Positions 9,693 to 22,600 of a stretch of DNA of 64,000 bases are shown one piece after another. The position numbers and the translations under genes were made by a program. The notes below the pieces were generated by a model that was given only the letters and a program-made list of their open reading frames with translations, ran no database searches and was not told the DNA's origin. The DNA is taken from positions 8,678,501 through 8,742,500 of the forward strand of contig JAZGTH010000062.1 of NCBI GenBank assembly GCA_036877525.1, in the 5' to 3' direction. This DNA comes from Chromobotia macracanthus. Lineage: Eukaryota; Chordata; Actinopteri; Cypriniformes; Botiidae. Numbering within the stretch: the first letter of the stretch is position 1; each line of letters opens with the position of its first letter.

Positions 9693-11676
9693 TCCAACTA
9701 TTCTGGTATTTAAGGAAACTGGTGATCCAAACACAGCAAAATAAATTAGAATCTTACAGCTATATATTACTATTTAAAAATTATAAGGTTATGTTAGGAT
9801 CTGTGGCTATATAGTGTTCTTTAGTTAAAAATAAGTTAAAAACAACTTGTAAACTTTTAAGGTGATTTATTTATGGACTAGTTAGCATATACATAAATTC
9901 TAAGTAACACCACATTTCTATTTCCTATACTGAATGGTTAAACATTTTTTATTCAGTAATAACACAAACAACATAAATCATGTGTTTATTATGTGTATAT
10001 TGTTAGTTATGTAACCTAACTGTAAGAGTAAAAAATATAAAACTAACTATGCGCTTGTAAGGAATGGTGGGAATTAACAATTTTTTTGTATCCAATACGG
10101 CTGTCACGTCACATGACAAAAAAATGAACGACTTTTTATCAATTCTGTATTCTGTATCCAGTTGACTACATAGCCTTAGCGTATAGGGCTGTCAGGTGAT
10201 AAGCTTATAACTCCCCAGATAGCTGAAGTCGATTTAACGTTTGTTTTTAGTTGTAAAGGTCAGAATCAGTCGTCAGATTCCGATGTTGAATCAACATTCA
10301 CTATTTGGTCGGTTCATCAGAACGTTAAAAGGTTGAAAATAAAATATCTATTCAATTTTGAAATGAGGTTGATTTATCATCATATACCCGCCGGGACATT
10401 TTATTCAAATTATGGTTTTCCGATGTCAAAACAAAGTTGGAGCAGTTCACTTAACTGAGGGTAAGTGAAACTTTTATATTCGTTGTTTTTACATAGTGCA
10501 CACATTTCCACGTTTAATGTTTTACTTGACATGTTGAGTTGACTGAGATAACGGAATGTTTACATTGGTTAAGATGTGGTATTTCTATTTGTTTGCTTTT
10601 ATATTTTATTCATATCTTTTCATTCATAACTTTGCAATACAAAAATACCACTTTTCTTAACCAGATGGTTTTTCAAAGTTACTAATAAAGAGAGTTATTT
10701 CAATCTTGTAGTTCTGTTTTATTCTGGCTAGTAAAACATTTTTAAAAAAATCGAAATCGTGAAGCGGTCAAGCGTTCTGAAAAAATCTAGATTTTATTTT
10801 TTTGCTAGATTCTATGGTAAATATTACAACCGTCAACATACAGCATTGATCAACTGTACAATATTTTGATGTTATAATTTTATCATTTTCTGAACTTTTA
10901 AGACAGTAAAGCGTCTGGTCATTTCTACTGTACATTTCAAGATCTGTCAATCATTTGATTAATGTTGTTAAAATCGATGTCGATTACACTCATGCACCAC
11001 AATATTATATATCTAACTATATATATGAAATTTATTTAAGTGTAATGTAAATGCTAAAGGGTTTTAGGTTCAAAACCTACAACGGGTCATTTAAAACCAT
11101 TAACTCCAGGTTGGTTAGTTCAGCGAGAATATATAGTCATTGTTATTACAATATTATGAAAATATTATGTTTTTGCTACTAGTTATTTTTCTTGGAGCAA
11201 CACCTCACTGCAACACACTGTTAAGCAAATATTAAAGACAAATAGTTAGTAATAAAACAAGAACTAGTGACAATACAATAGAACAAAGATGCAAATAAGT
11301 AAACAGTGCTTGTTGTTTTTCATGCAGGTCTGTGTGTATGTATTTAAGCACTCAGCAGCTAGTCTAAACTACTATTGCTTGATAAACATTAACAGCATAG
11401 CAACAGATATACAAGGATATATAATTCCAGTATATCAGACACATTGTTGATTAAATAAATGCTGACAATTAATATGATAGAATTAGTTCTATTAAATAAA
11501 TAAAATGTGGAATATGTTCTTTAAAACCATTTAATGTACAGTCAAGTTTTAATTACTATTTTAAATGATTGTGCCTACAACAATCAGTTATTCTTCACCC
11601 AATGTTTGACTTGTTAATTCTGTTAATTCTGTGTTAATTCTGTACAATTTATTTTTAGGACTTACACACTATTGTA
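9693..11676. other. Intergenic, no gene recognised
   Basis: AT-rich sequence. The stretch at 10200-10460 (gttgaatcaacattc, then ggttcatcagaacgttaaaa) has the look of a dispersed repeat but I cannot name it. No exon, RNA gene or intact ORF has support. Confidence 0.4.
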
Positions 11677-11985
11677 ATGATGTCTCACCAGTCCCCCCAG
11701 ATCCTGCTAAACTTTTACAACTACACTATTATCCTAACAAACTGCATCACAGTGTGGTATGGTTACTGCACTGTCTCAGACCAAAGGCCCCCAGTGGGTT
11801 GTGAAAACTGCTCAATCAGTTGCTGGTGTTCAGCTACCCTCCTTCAAGGGCATTCATCACCAATGCTGTCTATGGATGGTGAGAAGCATTATCAAAGACA
11901 CCTCTCATTCCACTGTCCTCTCGGACTGTTCACTCTCTCATGTGTTCCTTGCAGACTGTACTAAGCCTGAAATAGTTTAGTCTTG
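11677..11985 (+). mobile_element. LINE reverse transcriptase C-terminal fragment, frameshifted
   Basis: Two overlapping + frames together show the common fish non-LTR retrotransposon ending. One frame has PPQILLNFY-like, TNCITVWYG and C-T-x-S/A-L-S. The other has VVKTAQSVAGVQLPSF and IIKDTSHS, followed by LFSLLPH-like residues. The switch between frames near 11775 marks a frameshift. It is the opposite orientation to the LINE fragment at 7865-8340 and probably a different family. Non-functional. Confidence 0.75.
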
Positions 11986-12099
11986 TTAAAAGTTTTTTTA
12001 TGACTGTATTTGTCTGTATAAGTATGTCTAAGTATAAGCTCATGTTTTCCCATAGCAGTACAGCAAGAACAACGGCTCTTGTGAACAGATCTGCTGCAG

Positions 12100-12670
12100 A
12101 ATAAAATCAATGTCATGAAGGTGCTTTCCCAGATTAACCCTTTGGAGGATGGCAAGCCAGGACAAAGGACTGATCAGCGGAATAAAAAAGTGGATTTAGG
12201 CTTTACTGCTTTACATCAGAGAATCAATGACCTGGAGAAAGGTCAGAGAGTATCTGATTTCATTAGCGGTCCAGTATTCACGTGTGATGTAAATAATACA
12301 ACAAATTACATGTATGTGAAAGTAAGGAAAAGTCTACCAGAATGTACCTTTTTCCTTTGCTGTTTCCAGATAAGCCAATGAACTTGTTCCCACAAAATGA
12401 AGATCCTTATTAATAATTTAAATGTCAGAAACAATGATATAATGATCAGCATGATCCTTAAAGAATGTGTGCTTATAGAAAGTGTTTCAGTGCTTGTTAA
12501 ACAGGTTGCAAATTTACCAATAAGGGTAAATATCACCACATTTGTATCACATGGACAACTCATGATGGAGTATGGGAGGCATATATGATGGTGTGCCGAA
12601 TAGGAATGGAGAGAATCTGGCCCTCTATCACCCAATAAACCCCATGGAGCGCTTGTCTTGGGTCAAGAAC
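12100..12670 (+). pseudogene. Unassigned decayed coding-like sequence
   Basis: Several + strand frames look protein-like but belong to no family I recognise. 12115-12381 opens with a charged, helix-prone stretch (FTALHQRINDLEKGQR). At 12583-12680 one frame reads GGIYDGVPNRNGENLALYHP and continues NPMERLSWVKNKT before a stop. The frames do not join without frameshifts. It could be a decayed retroviral env or a host pseudogene; the data do not decide. Confidence 0.3.
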
Positions 12671-13200
12671 AAGACCTAGTACAAAACAATTTAGTCGGGT
12701 TATTTGACATAATAAAGCAACATATTATTAATATACTAATAAAGTGACATGGGTCGCTGTGGGGCACATCTTATTTCTTCTAAATCATCAACAGTTTGGA
12801 ACAGTTGACTATACTTACATGCCAGAGCTAGTCTTGCATTAAATCAGTGCCTAATGCAAACCATTAAGATGCCCTTAAGCATCTTACTGTACTAAGATTT
12901 CGAAATTACTGACTGTAAACTAAAGGCAAAATTTGATCTCATGCTTTTTTGGCCTAACCTCTGTGCCTATGCTGGAGGAGCACAGTCATGTAATCCAACC
13001 AACGATCACGCAGGGGTGCATATATGTCACCTCTGTCCCATGACAGTTTTGCAGCATCCTTCCATCACACCATGATACTTATACTATTATATTTGTTCTT
13101 TGGGCAGAAACTAAAAAACTTGTGGCTTAGTAATTCGCTAGTGAATACAAAAAGCTGTAATTTCTACAGGGCTCAATCCTGGGGAGTCCCTATACTAAGA
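12671..13200. other. Intergenic, no gene recognised
   Basis: No supported gene. A short ORF at 13024-13227 has no recognisable domain. Confidence 0.35.
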
Positions 13201-13760
13201 GGGTCGCTAGGGTTGTTCCTATACTAAGAGCCACAATGGCTGAACTGCGCTATGGACATAGCGTGCCTGAGCAAATTGTCACAGAATCCATATCCATAAC
13301 CTTCACTGAAAGTGAGAAGCTAAATATACCAAAAGGGTGCCATTATAAAACTGATAGTAGAAACTCAGCTGATCAAATGTGTTGGAACAGTAAAAATTCT
13401 GATCAAAAGGAGAAGACACTGTGAAGACCACAACTTACCTAAGGGGAGGTTATATGTGGAGATACCACATATAGGAAGTACCACATCAAATTATGGCTAA
13501 AAGTAGTGAACAACCATAGAAGGAACCACCCAGATTATGGATATAACTATCAAGGGAAAGACACAGGTTTATCAAAGGGAAACTGTATCATGGAAATGGC
13601 CAATTCAGTTTGGGATTACCAAACCGAATTGCTACATATGGAAAATAACAATATGTCAGCGAGCTAACCAATTGGGTAACCATGAATGGCAGATCCAGTG
13701 TTTCTATTTAGATAACTGTGTACAGAGTATGGCAAGGAACCCACAATGAGAAACAAATAC
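13201..13760 (+). pseudogene. Unassigned short ORF pair, possible decayed gene
   Basis: Two ORFs at 13236-13424 and 13537-13749 are hydrophilic and Trp/Asn-containing, and they lie in a locally less AT-rich segment. They have no motif I recognise. They may continue the unassigned fossil at 12.1-12.7 kb. No splice sites or start context argue for a functional gene. Confidence 0.2.
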
Positions 13761-15157
13761 AAGGTTGAAGCAAACCAGTATGACCACCTCTTTACGTTTC
13801 GTAAACCACATCAACACATTTCATGGGCAAGCACACCAAAATAGATATGAGGCTGTATTTTGTATTGAAACTGTTCTGTATTGAGATGAATCTTGGTAGG
13901 TATGACCTGAGAGAGCATGTACAGTTTCATCACAGTGCCATCTACTGGTCTAGTCATGCCCTAGCAACTATTTAGAGCACCCTAGCACCAACATAAATTA
14001 GCCATATCTCAGCACCAGAGACATGAGTATTGGCTCTGTTGATTCAGACATACATCCATCTATTAGTTATTTTCCCTGTTAGACTGTCTAGCTACACTCC
14101 AGTAACCATTCACCATACCCTAACAACCATGTAATGAAATTAATAAGCCATGTCATAGAACATGTAGAGATGTGTGGGTGGGCTTATTTGACTCTGGTTT
14201 TCAGCAGGCCTTAGGAATGCATGGTTGGTTGGCATTCAGTTTTCATGTTCTCTTCTGGTTGATGTCGTTTGGTCAGGATTAAGCTACAGGCATATAAATA
14301 GGGGAAGGATTAGATATGAACGGAAGATACACGGACTTATTTTTTACATTTTGATTCACGGATTTATTTTGTGTCTGATTTATATTTTGAACCAGACCGA
14401 CTATATAATATAGTACTATAGTAAGCAAATGCGTTTTACAATTGAAGATTATTCTCAACATGAAAAGTACACATTGAAAATTAAAACGGCAAGAAACTAC
14501 GTGTAGGGTCCGTGAATGTTTTGATAGTTTGTTTTCCAGTATGAAATGAAATAAGCTTATGATTTTGGCTCGTTTTTGGTTCACTGGTAGGAAACGGATA
14601 AACCACTTCAAAATTCATTTTCCATATGTGGGCAGTCATGACACGCCCCTTTCTGCCGATTGGTCAACCAAATCTAAGCCCGTGAGGTCAACATCTGTTT
14701 AGCAAAATAATAATAGTCTTCTGCTGCTGTACAGGGCAGGTCCTAGATCGAAACAGAAAATAGAAATATTTATTTCACAAATATTAATCAGCACCCAGGC
14801 TGTTTTAATAAGCTGTGTGTAGTTAAATCTGTATGGTGAAGCTGCGCTATCTTTAGACAGCGAGTAGCGGATGAGAAGCACAGATAATGAAATGTACCGT
14901 ATCCTATTGCTTTATGTATTTACAGTTATTCATGTGACTGAAGTCTTTTTAAGCTGTCATTGTGTTTTTAAAATGTAAATGCCTCTAAATCTGTAGACAG
15001 GCAAGCGCATGACATCTTTTAAGCTACTGCTTGTTTTGTGTGAAAAATCTCTCTAAGGTCTAGCTACCTAATATGTAGCCACTTTATGTCGGAGCTTTTG
15101 CATCTCACCTGAATAAACTGAAAACGTACATGCACATTTTTTCTTTTTAACAGTTTA
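13761..15157. other. Intergenic, no gene recognised
   Basis: AT-rich DNA containing the CTCF-like core at 13937. Short ORFs (14225-14413, 14279-14611, 14699-14881) have no recognisable domain. Confidence 0.4.
13937..13948 (-). promoter_or_regulatory. CTCF-like core motif
   Basis: gccatctactgg on +, that is CCAGTAGATGGC on -, fits the common CTCF core CCASYAGRKGGC at every position. CTCF is the vertebrate insulator and loop-anchor protein. Only the core is scored here; flanking modules are not evident. Confidence 0.4.
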
Positions 15158-15215
15158 TACATTTACATTTTAATCATTTAGCAGATGCTTTTATCCAAAG
15201 CGATTTACCAGTGAG
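15158..15215 (+). repeat. Second fragment of the teleost short interspersed repeat
   Basis: tttagcagatgcttttatcc followed by aaagcgatttaccagt matches the element at 7306-7440 in the same orientation, truncated on its right side. Confidence 0.7.
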
Positions 15216-15374
15216 TGCTGTGACAAGTCTTGATCATTATTAGTCTATATTTATGATTACTGCAAAGCCTCATGGCATCAAAACTACCCAAAATGTCGAA
15301 AATGAATCAAAATGATCGTGCATGACATTCCAAGTCATACAGTATGCAGTCATGAAAACTCATTAGCGAAATCT

Positions 15375-15388
15375 CCACCAGGTGGCGC
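15375..15388 (+). promoter_or_regulatory. CTCF-like motif near array 1
   Basis: ccaccaggtggcgc is a full match to the CCASYAGRKGGC core plus the GC that often follows. It lies about 400 bases before array 1, in the opposite orientation to the motif at 13937. Binding is inferred, not shown. Confidence 0.5.
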
Positions 15389-15995
15389 AAAGGAACAGCT
15401 GGCACCATGGCCGCGATAACCCCATGCTGGGTTGCGTCGAAAGGTGATCATGTATAGTCGATAGCCAGAGCAAAGTCGTTACAGAGATGTCTCTCAACTG
15501 CTCTGAGCCAGAAATAGCCTATTGTCAAAAACATCAGTTATTGGCAATATTAAGAGAATTTAGCGTTTCCAATAAATGTAGACCGGTTACATTTTTATTA
15601 GGTCTTTTTAGTCTTTTAAACCAGGTCTATTAGGCTGTACAATAAATTATAGCCCTAAAATAAAAATTACATAAAATAGCTTCTATCAAGCATCGACATT
15701 CAAAAACAACCTATTTAACACGAAATATGGTTCTTTTTCATTTTTTCAATATGTGTACGGGCAACAAGAGAACTATTAACTAGACAAATATATTAAACCA
15801 CGTTTGTCAGGCCATTTGTTCTTTCATACACTGAACAACTCATCAAAACTGCAACCACTTTCAAACACATTGCCTCGCAAATTCAGTTTACAAAGTAACT
15901 ATATGCTTTGGAATGCCAAGAAGATTTGTTAAACTCATGCCCGTATGCCTCAGAAAGATCATATGTTTAACTTGTTACGAGAGGACAATTACGTT

Positions 15996-16008
15996 TGCTC
16001 CTAGAGCA
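15996..16008. other. Small hairpin in array 1 unit (TGCTC / GAGCA)
   Basis: TGCTC-CTA-GAGCA, with an alternative overlapping stem CTCCT / AGGAG, just before gtcgac. It is present in every copy of array 1. The matching place in array 3 also forms a hairpin, with partly different arm sequence. Confidence 0.6.
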
Positions 16009-16418
16009 GGAGTCGACTTTTAGTTCATGCGGTATCCTGAACCCTTTCTCTCAAAATATTTGTCTTGGGCCTGTGTTATGTTATTTAACAATACTGACAT
16101 CAATAGCAACGAGATTGTTCTTATTAAAGTTGTTCTTTCATACATTGAAATGCTGAGCTCACTTATCGAACAAATAGTTATTTTTCAAGCCAAACAACGT
16201 TTCGAACCAGGATTTCAAATTGCAACGTATTTTTGGGCTGATGAACAAAACTAAACTTAAGGACGCCATCTCTCACCGATTTCATTCAGTTCTTTGTTGC
16301 ACTATTCGACAACACCTAAACGGCATGTACACCCTAGACTCGATCTTTTCTTATACATGGAACGGCTCATCAGCAGTTGCAAACTGAGTCCAGTTTGCAT
16401 TATGTGAATGCGAAAACG

Positions 16419-16430
16419 ATACGTTCGTAT
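16419..16430. other. Palindromic core ATACG-TT-CGTAT in array 1 unit
   Basis: A 5-bp perfect inverted repeat around TT, present in every copy. The homologous place in array 3 reads GATACG-GA-CGTATC. Function unknown. Confidence 0.6.
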
Positions 16431-19400
16431 TTTACGCCACTTCCCAAAGTTATTATCTTCTCTTGCAAACGCTTTATCTCACTGATAAATTTTGCTCCGC
16501 TTAAGAATGTTACTTGCCTTGTTTTAATGCCTATTTGACGTTGGCATTAAAATTGACGTTTCATTTCCTTTAGGGGCGGGAAGCTTGTAAAAGTTGTTCT
16601 CTTTAAGATAAATTCCTCCCTGAAGAGGACCACTAACGTCAATGAAATTACATCTAATTCAAATTTTCAAGCAAATATAAAGAACGAGTTTTGGAAAGTC
16701 AACCTCTACATGTCATATCATTTGTTTTCCTACTCGAAAACGCTCGTGTAAGTCCCTGCATCGGACTTGCACAAAATTATCATCGCTTGCAGAGCGCATT
16801 ATCTCCCAAATATATGAATAAGCGACAAAACACCTGCTAAACGTAACTTCGGACTAATATATTAAAAACAAGTTTGTCAGGCCATTTGGTCTTTCATACA
16901 CTGAACAACTCATCAAAACTGCAACCACTCTCAAACACATTGCCTCGCAAATTCAGTTTACAAAGTAACTATATGCTTTGGAATGCCAAGAAGATTTGTT
17001 AAACTCATGCCCGTATGCCTCAGAAAGATCATATGTTTAACTTGTTACGAGAGGACAATTACGTTTGCTCCTAGAGCAGGAGTCGACTTTTAGTTCATGC
17101 GGTATCCTGAACCCTTTCTCTCAAAATATTTGTCTTGGGCCTGTGTTATGTTATTTAACAATACTGACATCAATAGCAACGAGATTGTTGTTCTTTCATA
17201 CATTGAAATGCTGAGCTCACTTATCGAACAAATAGTTATTTTTCAAGCCAAACAACGTTTCGAACCAGGATTTCAAATTGCAACGTATTTTTGGGCTGAT
17301 GAACAAAACTAAACTTAAGGACGCCATCTCTCACCGATTTCATTCAGTTCTTTGTTGCACTATTCGAAAACACCTAAACGGCATGTACACCCTAGACTCG
17401 ATCTTTACTTATACATGGAACGGCTCATCCGCAGTGCAAACTGTGTCCAGTTTGCATTATGTGAATGCGAAAACGATACGTTCGTATTTTACGCCACTTC
17501 CCAAAGTTATTAACTTCTCTTGCAAACGCTTTATCTCACTGATTAATTTTGCTCTGCTTAAGAATGTTACTTGCCTTGTTTTAATGCCTATTTGACGTTG
17601 GCATTAAAATTGACGTTTCATTTCCTATAGAGGCGGGAAGCTTGTAAAAGTTGTTCTCTTTAAGATAAATTCCTCCCTGAAGAGGACCACTAACGTCAAT
17701 GAAATTACATCTAATTCAAATTTTCAAGCAAATATAAAGAACGAGTTTTGGAAAGTCAACCTCTACATGTCATATCTTTTGTTTTCCAGCTCGAAAACGC
17801 TCGTGTAAGTCCCTGCATCGGACTTGCACAAAATTATTATCATCGTTTGCAGAGCGCATTATCTCCCAAATATATGAATAAGCGACAAAACGTAACTTCG
17901 GACTAATATATTAAAAACAAGTTTGTCAGGCCATTTGGTCTTTCATACACTGAACAACTCATCAAAACTGCAACCACTCTCAAACACATTGCCTCGCAAA
18001 TTCAGTTTACAAAGTAACTATATGCTTTGGAATGCCAAGAAGATTTGTTAAACTCATGCCCGTATGCCTCAGAAAGATCATATGTTTAACTTGTTACGAG
18101 AGGACAATTACGTTTGCTCCTAGAGCAGGAGTCGACTTTTAGTTCATGCGGTATCCTGAACCCTTTCTCTCAAAATATTTGTCTTGGGCCTGTGTTATGT
18201 TATTTAACAATACTGACATCAATAGCAACGAGATTGTTGTTCTTTCATACATTGAAATGCTGAGCTCACTTATCGAACAAATAGTTATTTTTCAAGCCAA
18301 ACAACGTTTCGAACCAGGATTTCAAATTGCAACGTATTTTTGGGCTGATGAACAAAACTAAACTTAAGGACGCCATCTCTCACCGATTTCATTCAGTTCT
18401 TTGCTGCACTATTCGACAACACCTAAACGGCATGTACACCCTAGACTCGATCTTTTCTTATACATGGAACGGCTCATCAGCAGTTGCAAACTGAGTCCAG
18501 TTTGCATTATGTGAATGCGAAAACGATACGTTCGTATTTTACGCCACTTCCCAAAGTTATTATCTTCTCTTGCAAACGCTTTATCTCACTGATTAATTTA
18601 GCTCCGATTAAGAATGTTACTTGCCTTGTTTTAATGCCTATTTGACGTTGGCATTAAAATTGACGTTTCATTTCCTTTAGGGGCGGGAAGCTTGTAAAAG
18701 TTGTTCTCTTTAAGATAAATTCCTCCCTGAAGAGGAACACTAACGTCACTGAAATTACATCTAATTCAAATTTTCAAGCAAATATAAAGAACAAGTTTTG
18801 GAAAGTCAACCTCTACATGTCATATGTTATGTTTTCCTGCTCGAAAACGCTCGTGTAAGTCCCTGCATCGGACTTGCACAAAATTATTATCATCGTTTGC
18901 AGAGCGCATTATCTCCCAAATATATGAATAAGCGACAAAACAGCTGCTAAACGTAACTTCGGACTAATATATTAAAAACAAGTTTGTCAGGCCATTTGTT
19001 CTTTCATACACTGAACAACTCATCAAAACTGCAACCACTTTCAAACACATTGCCTCGCAAATTCAGTTTACAAAGTAACTATATGCTTTGGAATGCCAAG
19101 AAGATTTGTTAAACTCATGCCCGTATGCCTCAGAAAGATCATATGTTTAACTTGTTACGAGAGGACAATTACGTTTGCTCCTAGAGCAGGAGTCGACTTT
19201 TAGTTCATGCGGTATCCTGAACCCTTTCTCTCAAAATATTTGTCTTGGGCCTGTGTTATGTTATTTAACAATACTGACATCAATAGCAACGAGATTGTTG
19301 TTCTTTCATACATTGAAATGCTGAGCTCACTTATCGAACAAATAGTTATTTTTCAAGCCAAACAACGTTTCGAACCAGGATTTCAAATTGCAACGTATTT

Positions 19401-19546
19401 TTGGGCTGATGAACAAAACTAAACTTAAGGACGCCATCTCTCACCGATTTCATTCAGTTCTTTGTTGCACTATTCGACAACACCTAAACGGCATGTACAC
19501 CCTAGACTCGATCTTTTCTTATACATGGAACGGCTCATCAGCATAA

Positions 19547-19616
19547 CGTATCGTTTTCGCATTCACATAATGCAAACTGGACTCAGTTTGCATAATGTGA
19601 ATGCGAAAACGATACG
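19547..19616. repeat. 33-bp-arm inverted repeat unique to copy 4 of array 1
   Basis: The left arm 19547-19579 and right arm 19584-19616 are reverse complements with one mismatch and a 4-base centre. Other copies have only the right arm and a short natural stem, gcaaactg-agtc-cagtttgc. The left arm has replaced the usual agtgcaaact context, as a template switch at the small stem would produce. Confidence 0.9.
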
Positions 19617-22600
19617 TTCGTATTTTACGCCACTTCCCAAAGTTATTAACTTCTCTTGCAAACGCTTTATCTCACTGATAAATATTGCATTCTGATATTG
19701 TTCTGCTTAAGAATGTTACTTGCCTTGTTTTAATGCCTATTTGACGTTGGCATTAAAATTGACGTTTCATTTCCTTTAGGGGCGGGAAGCTTGTAAAAGT
19801 TGTTCTCTTTAAGATAAATTCCTCCCTGAAGAGGAACACTAACGTCACTGAAATTACATCTAATTCAAATTTTCAAGCAAATATAAAGAACAAGTTTTGG
19901 AAAGTCAACCTCTACATGTCATATCATTTGTTTTCCTACTCGAAAACGCTCGTGTAAGTCCCTGCATCGGACTTGCACAAAATTATCATCGCTTGCAGAG
20001 CGCATTATCTCCCAAATATATGAATAAGCGACAAAACACCTGCTAAACGTAACTTCGGACTAATATATTAAAAACAAGTTTGTCAGGGCATTTGGTCTTT
20101 CATACACTGAACAACTCATCAAAACTGCAACCACTTTCAAACACATTGCCTCGCAAATTCAGTTTACAAAGTAACTATATGCTTTGGAATGCCAAGAAGA
20201 TTTGTTAAACTCATGCCCGTATGCCTCAGAAAGATCATATGTTTAACTTGTTACGAGAGGACAATTACGTTTGCTCCTAGAGCAGGAGTCGACTTGTAGT
20301 TCATGCGGTATCCTGAACCCTTTCTCTCAAAATATTTGTCTTGGGCCTGTGTTATGTTATTTAACAATATTGACATCAATAGCAACGAGATTGTTGTTCT
20401 TTCATACATTGAAATGCTGAGCTCACTTATCGAACAAATAGTTATTTTTCAAGCCAAACAACGTTTCGAACCAGGATTTCAAATTGCAACGTATTTTTGG
20501 GCTGATGAACAAAACTAAACTTAAGGACGCCATCTCTCACCGATTTCATTCAGTTCTTTATTGCACTATTCGACAACACCTAAACGGCATGTACACCCTA
20601 GACTCGATCTTTTCTTATACATGGAACGGCTCATCAGCAGTGCAAACTGAGTCCAGTTTGCATTATGTGAATGGGAAAACGATACGTTCGTATTTTACGC
20701 CACTTCCCAAAGTTATTAACTTCTCTTGCAAACGCTTTATCTCACTGATAAATTTTGCTCCGCTTAAGAATGTTACTTGCCTTGTTTTAATGCCTATTTG
20801 ACGTTGGCATTAAAATTGACGTTTCATTTCCTTTAGGGGCGGGAAGCTTGTAAAAGTTGTTCTCTTTAAGATAAATTCCTCCCTGAAGAGGAACACTAAC
20901 GTCACTGAAATTACATCTAATTCAAATTTTCAAGCAAATATAAAGAACAAGTTTTGGAAAGTCAACCTCTAAATGTCATATCTTATGTTTTCCTGCTCGA
21001 AAACGCTCGTGTAAGTCCCTGCATCGGACTTGCACAAAATTATTATCATCGCTTGCAGAGCGCATTATCTCCCAAATATATGAATAAGCGACAAAACAGC
21101 TGCTAAACGTAACTTCGGACTAATATATTAAAAACAAGTTTGTCAGGCCATTTGTTCTTTCATACACTGAACAACTCATCAAAACTGCAACCACTCTCAA
21201 ACACATTGCCTCGCAAATTCAGTTTACAAAGTAACTATATGCTTTGGAATGCCAAGAAGATTTGTTAAACTCATGCCCGTATGCCTCAGAAAGATCATAT
21301 GTTTAACTTGTTACGAGAGGACAATTCCGTTTGCTCCTAGAGCAGGAGTCGACTTTTAGTTCATGCGGTATCCTGAACCCTTTCTCTCAAAATATTTGTC
21401 TTGGGCCTGTGTTATGTTATTTAACAATATTGACATCAATAGCAACGAGATTGTTGTTCTTTCATACATTGAAATGCTGAGCTCACTTATCGAACAAATA
21501 GTTATTTTTCAAGCCAAACAACGTTTCGAACCAGGATTTCAAATTGCAACGTATTTTTGGGCTGATGAACAAAACTAAACTTAAGGACGCCATCTCTCAC
21601 CGATTTCATTCTGTTCTTTGTTGCACTATTCGACAACACCTAAACGGCATGTACACCCTAGACTCGATCTTTTCTTATACATGGAACGGCTCATCAGCAG
21701 TGCAAACTGAGTCCAGTTTGCATTATGTGAATGCGAAAACGATACGTTCGTATTTTACGCCACTTCCCAAAGTTATTAACTTCTCTTGCAAACGCTTTAT
21801 CTCACTGATTAATTTTGCTCTGCTTAAGAATGTTACTTGCCTTGTTTTAATGCCTATTTGACGTTGGCATTAAAATTGACGTTTCATTTCCTATAGAGGC
21901 GGGAAGCTTATAAAGTTTTTCTCTTTAAGATAAATTCCTCCCTGAAGAGGAACACTAACGTCAATGAAATTAAATCTAATTCAAATTTTCAAGCAAAATA
22001 TAAAGAACGAGTTTTGGAAAGTCAACCTCTACATGTCATATCTTTTGTTTTCCTGCTCGAAAACGCTCGTGTAAGTCCCTGCATCGGACTTGCACAAAAT
22101 TATTATCATCGTTTGCAGAGCGCATTATCTCCCAAATATATGAATAAGCGACAAAACAGCTGCTAAACGTAAATTCGGACTAATATATTAAAAACAAGTT
22201 TGTCAGGCCATTTGGTCTTTCATACACTGAACAACCATCAAAACTGCAACCACTTTCAAAAACATTGCCTCGCAAATTCAGTTTACAAAGTAACTATATG
22301 CTTTGGAATGCCAAGAAGATTTGTTAAACTCATGCCCGTATGCCTCAGAAAGATCATATGTTTAACTTGTTACGAGAGGACAATTACGTTTGCTCCTAGA
22401 GCAGGAGTCGACTTTTAGTTCATGCGGTATCCTGAACCCTTTCTCTCAAAATATTTGTCTTGGGCCTGTGTTATGTTATTTAACAATATTGACATCAATA
22501 GCAACGAGATTGTTGTTCTTTCATACATTGAAATGCTGAGCTCACTTATCGAACAAATAGTTATTTTTCAAGCCAAACAACGTTTCGAACCAGGATTTCA

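Noticed and set aside
16195..16225. tRNA-like B box (tttcgaacc) in the array 1 unit
   Set aside because: The match is imperfect (an extra T), no A box or cloverleaf is present at the required distance, and there is no terminator run nearby.
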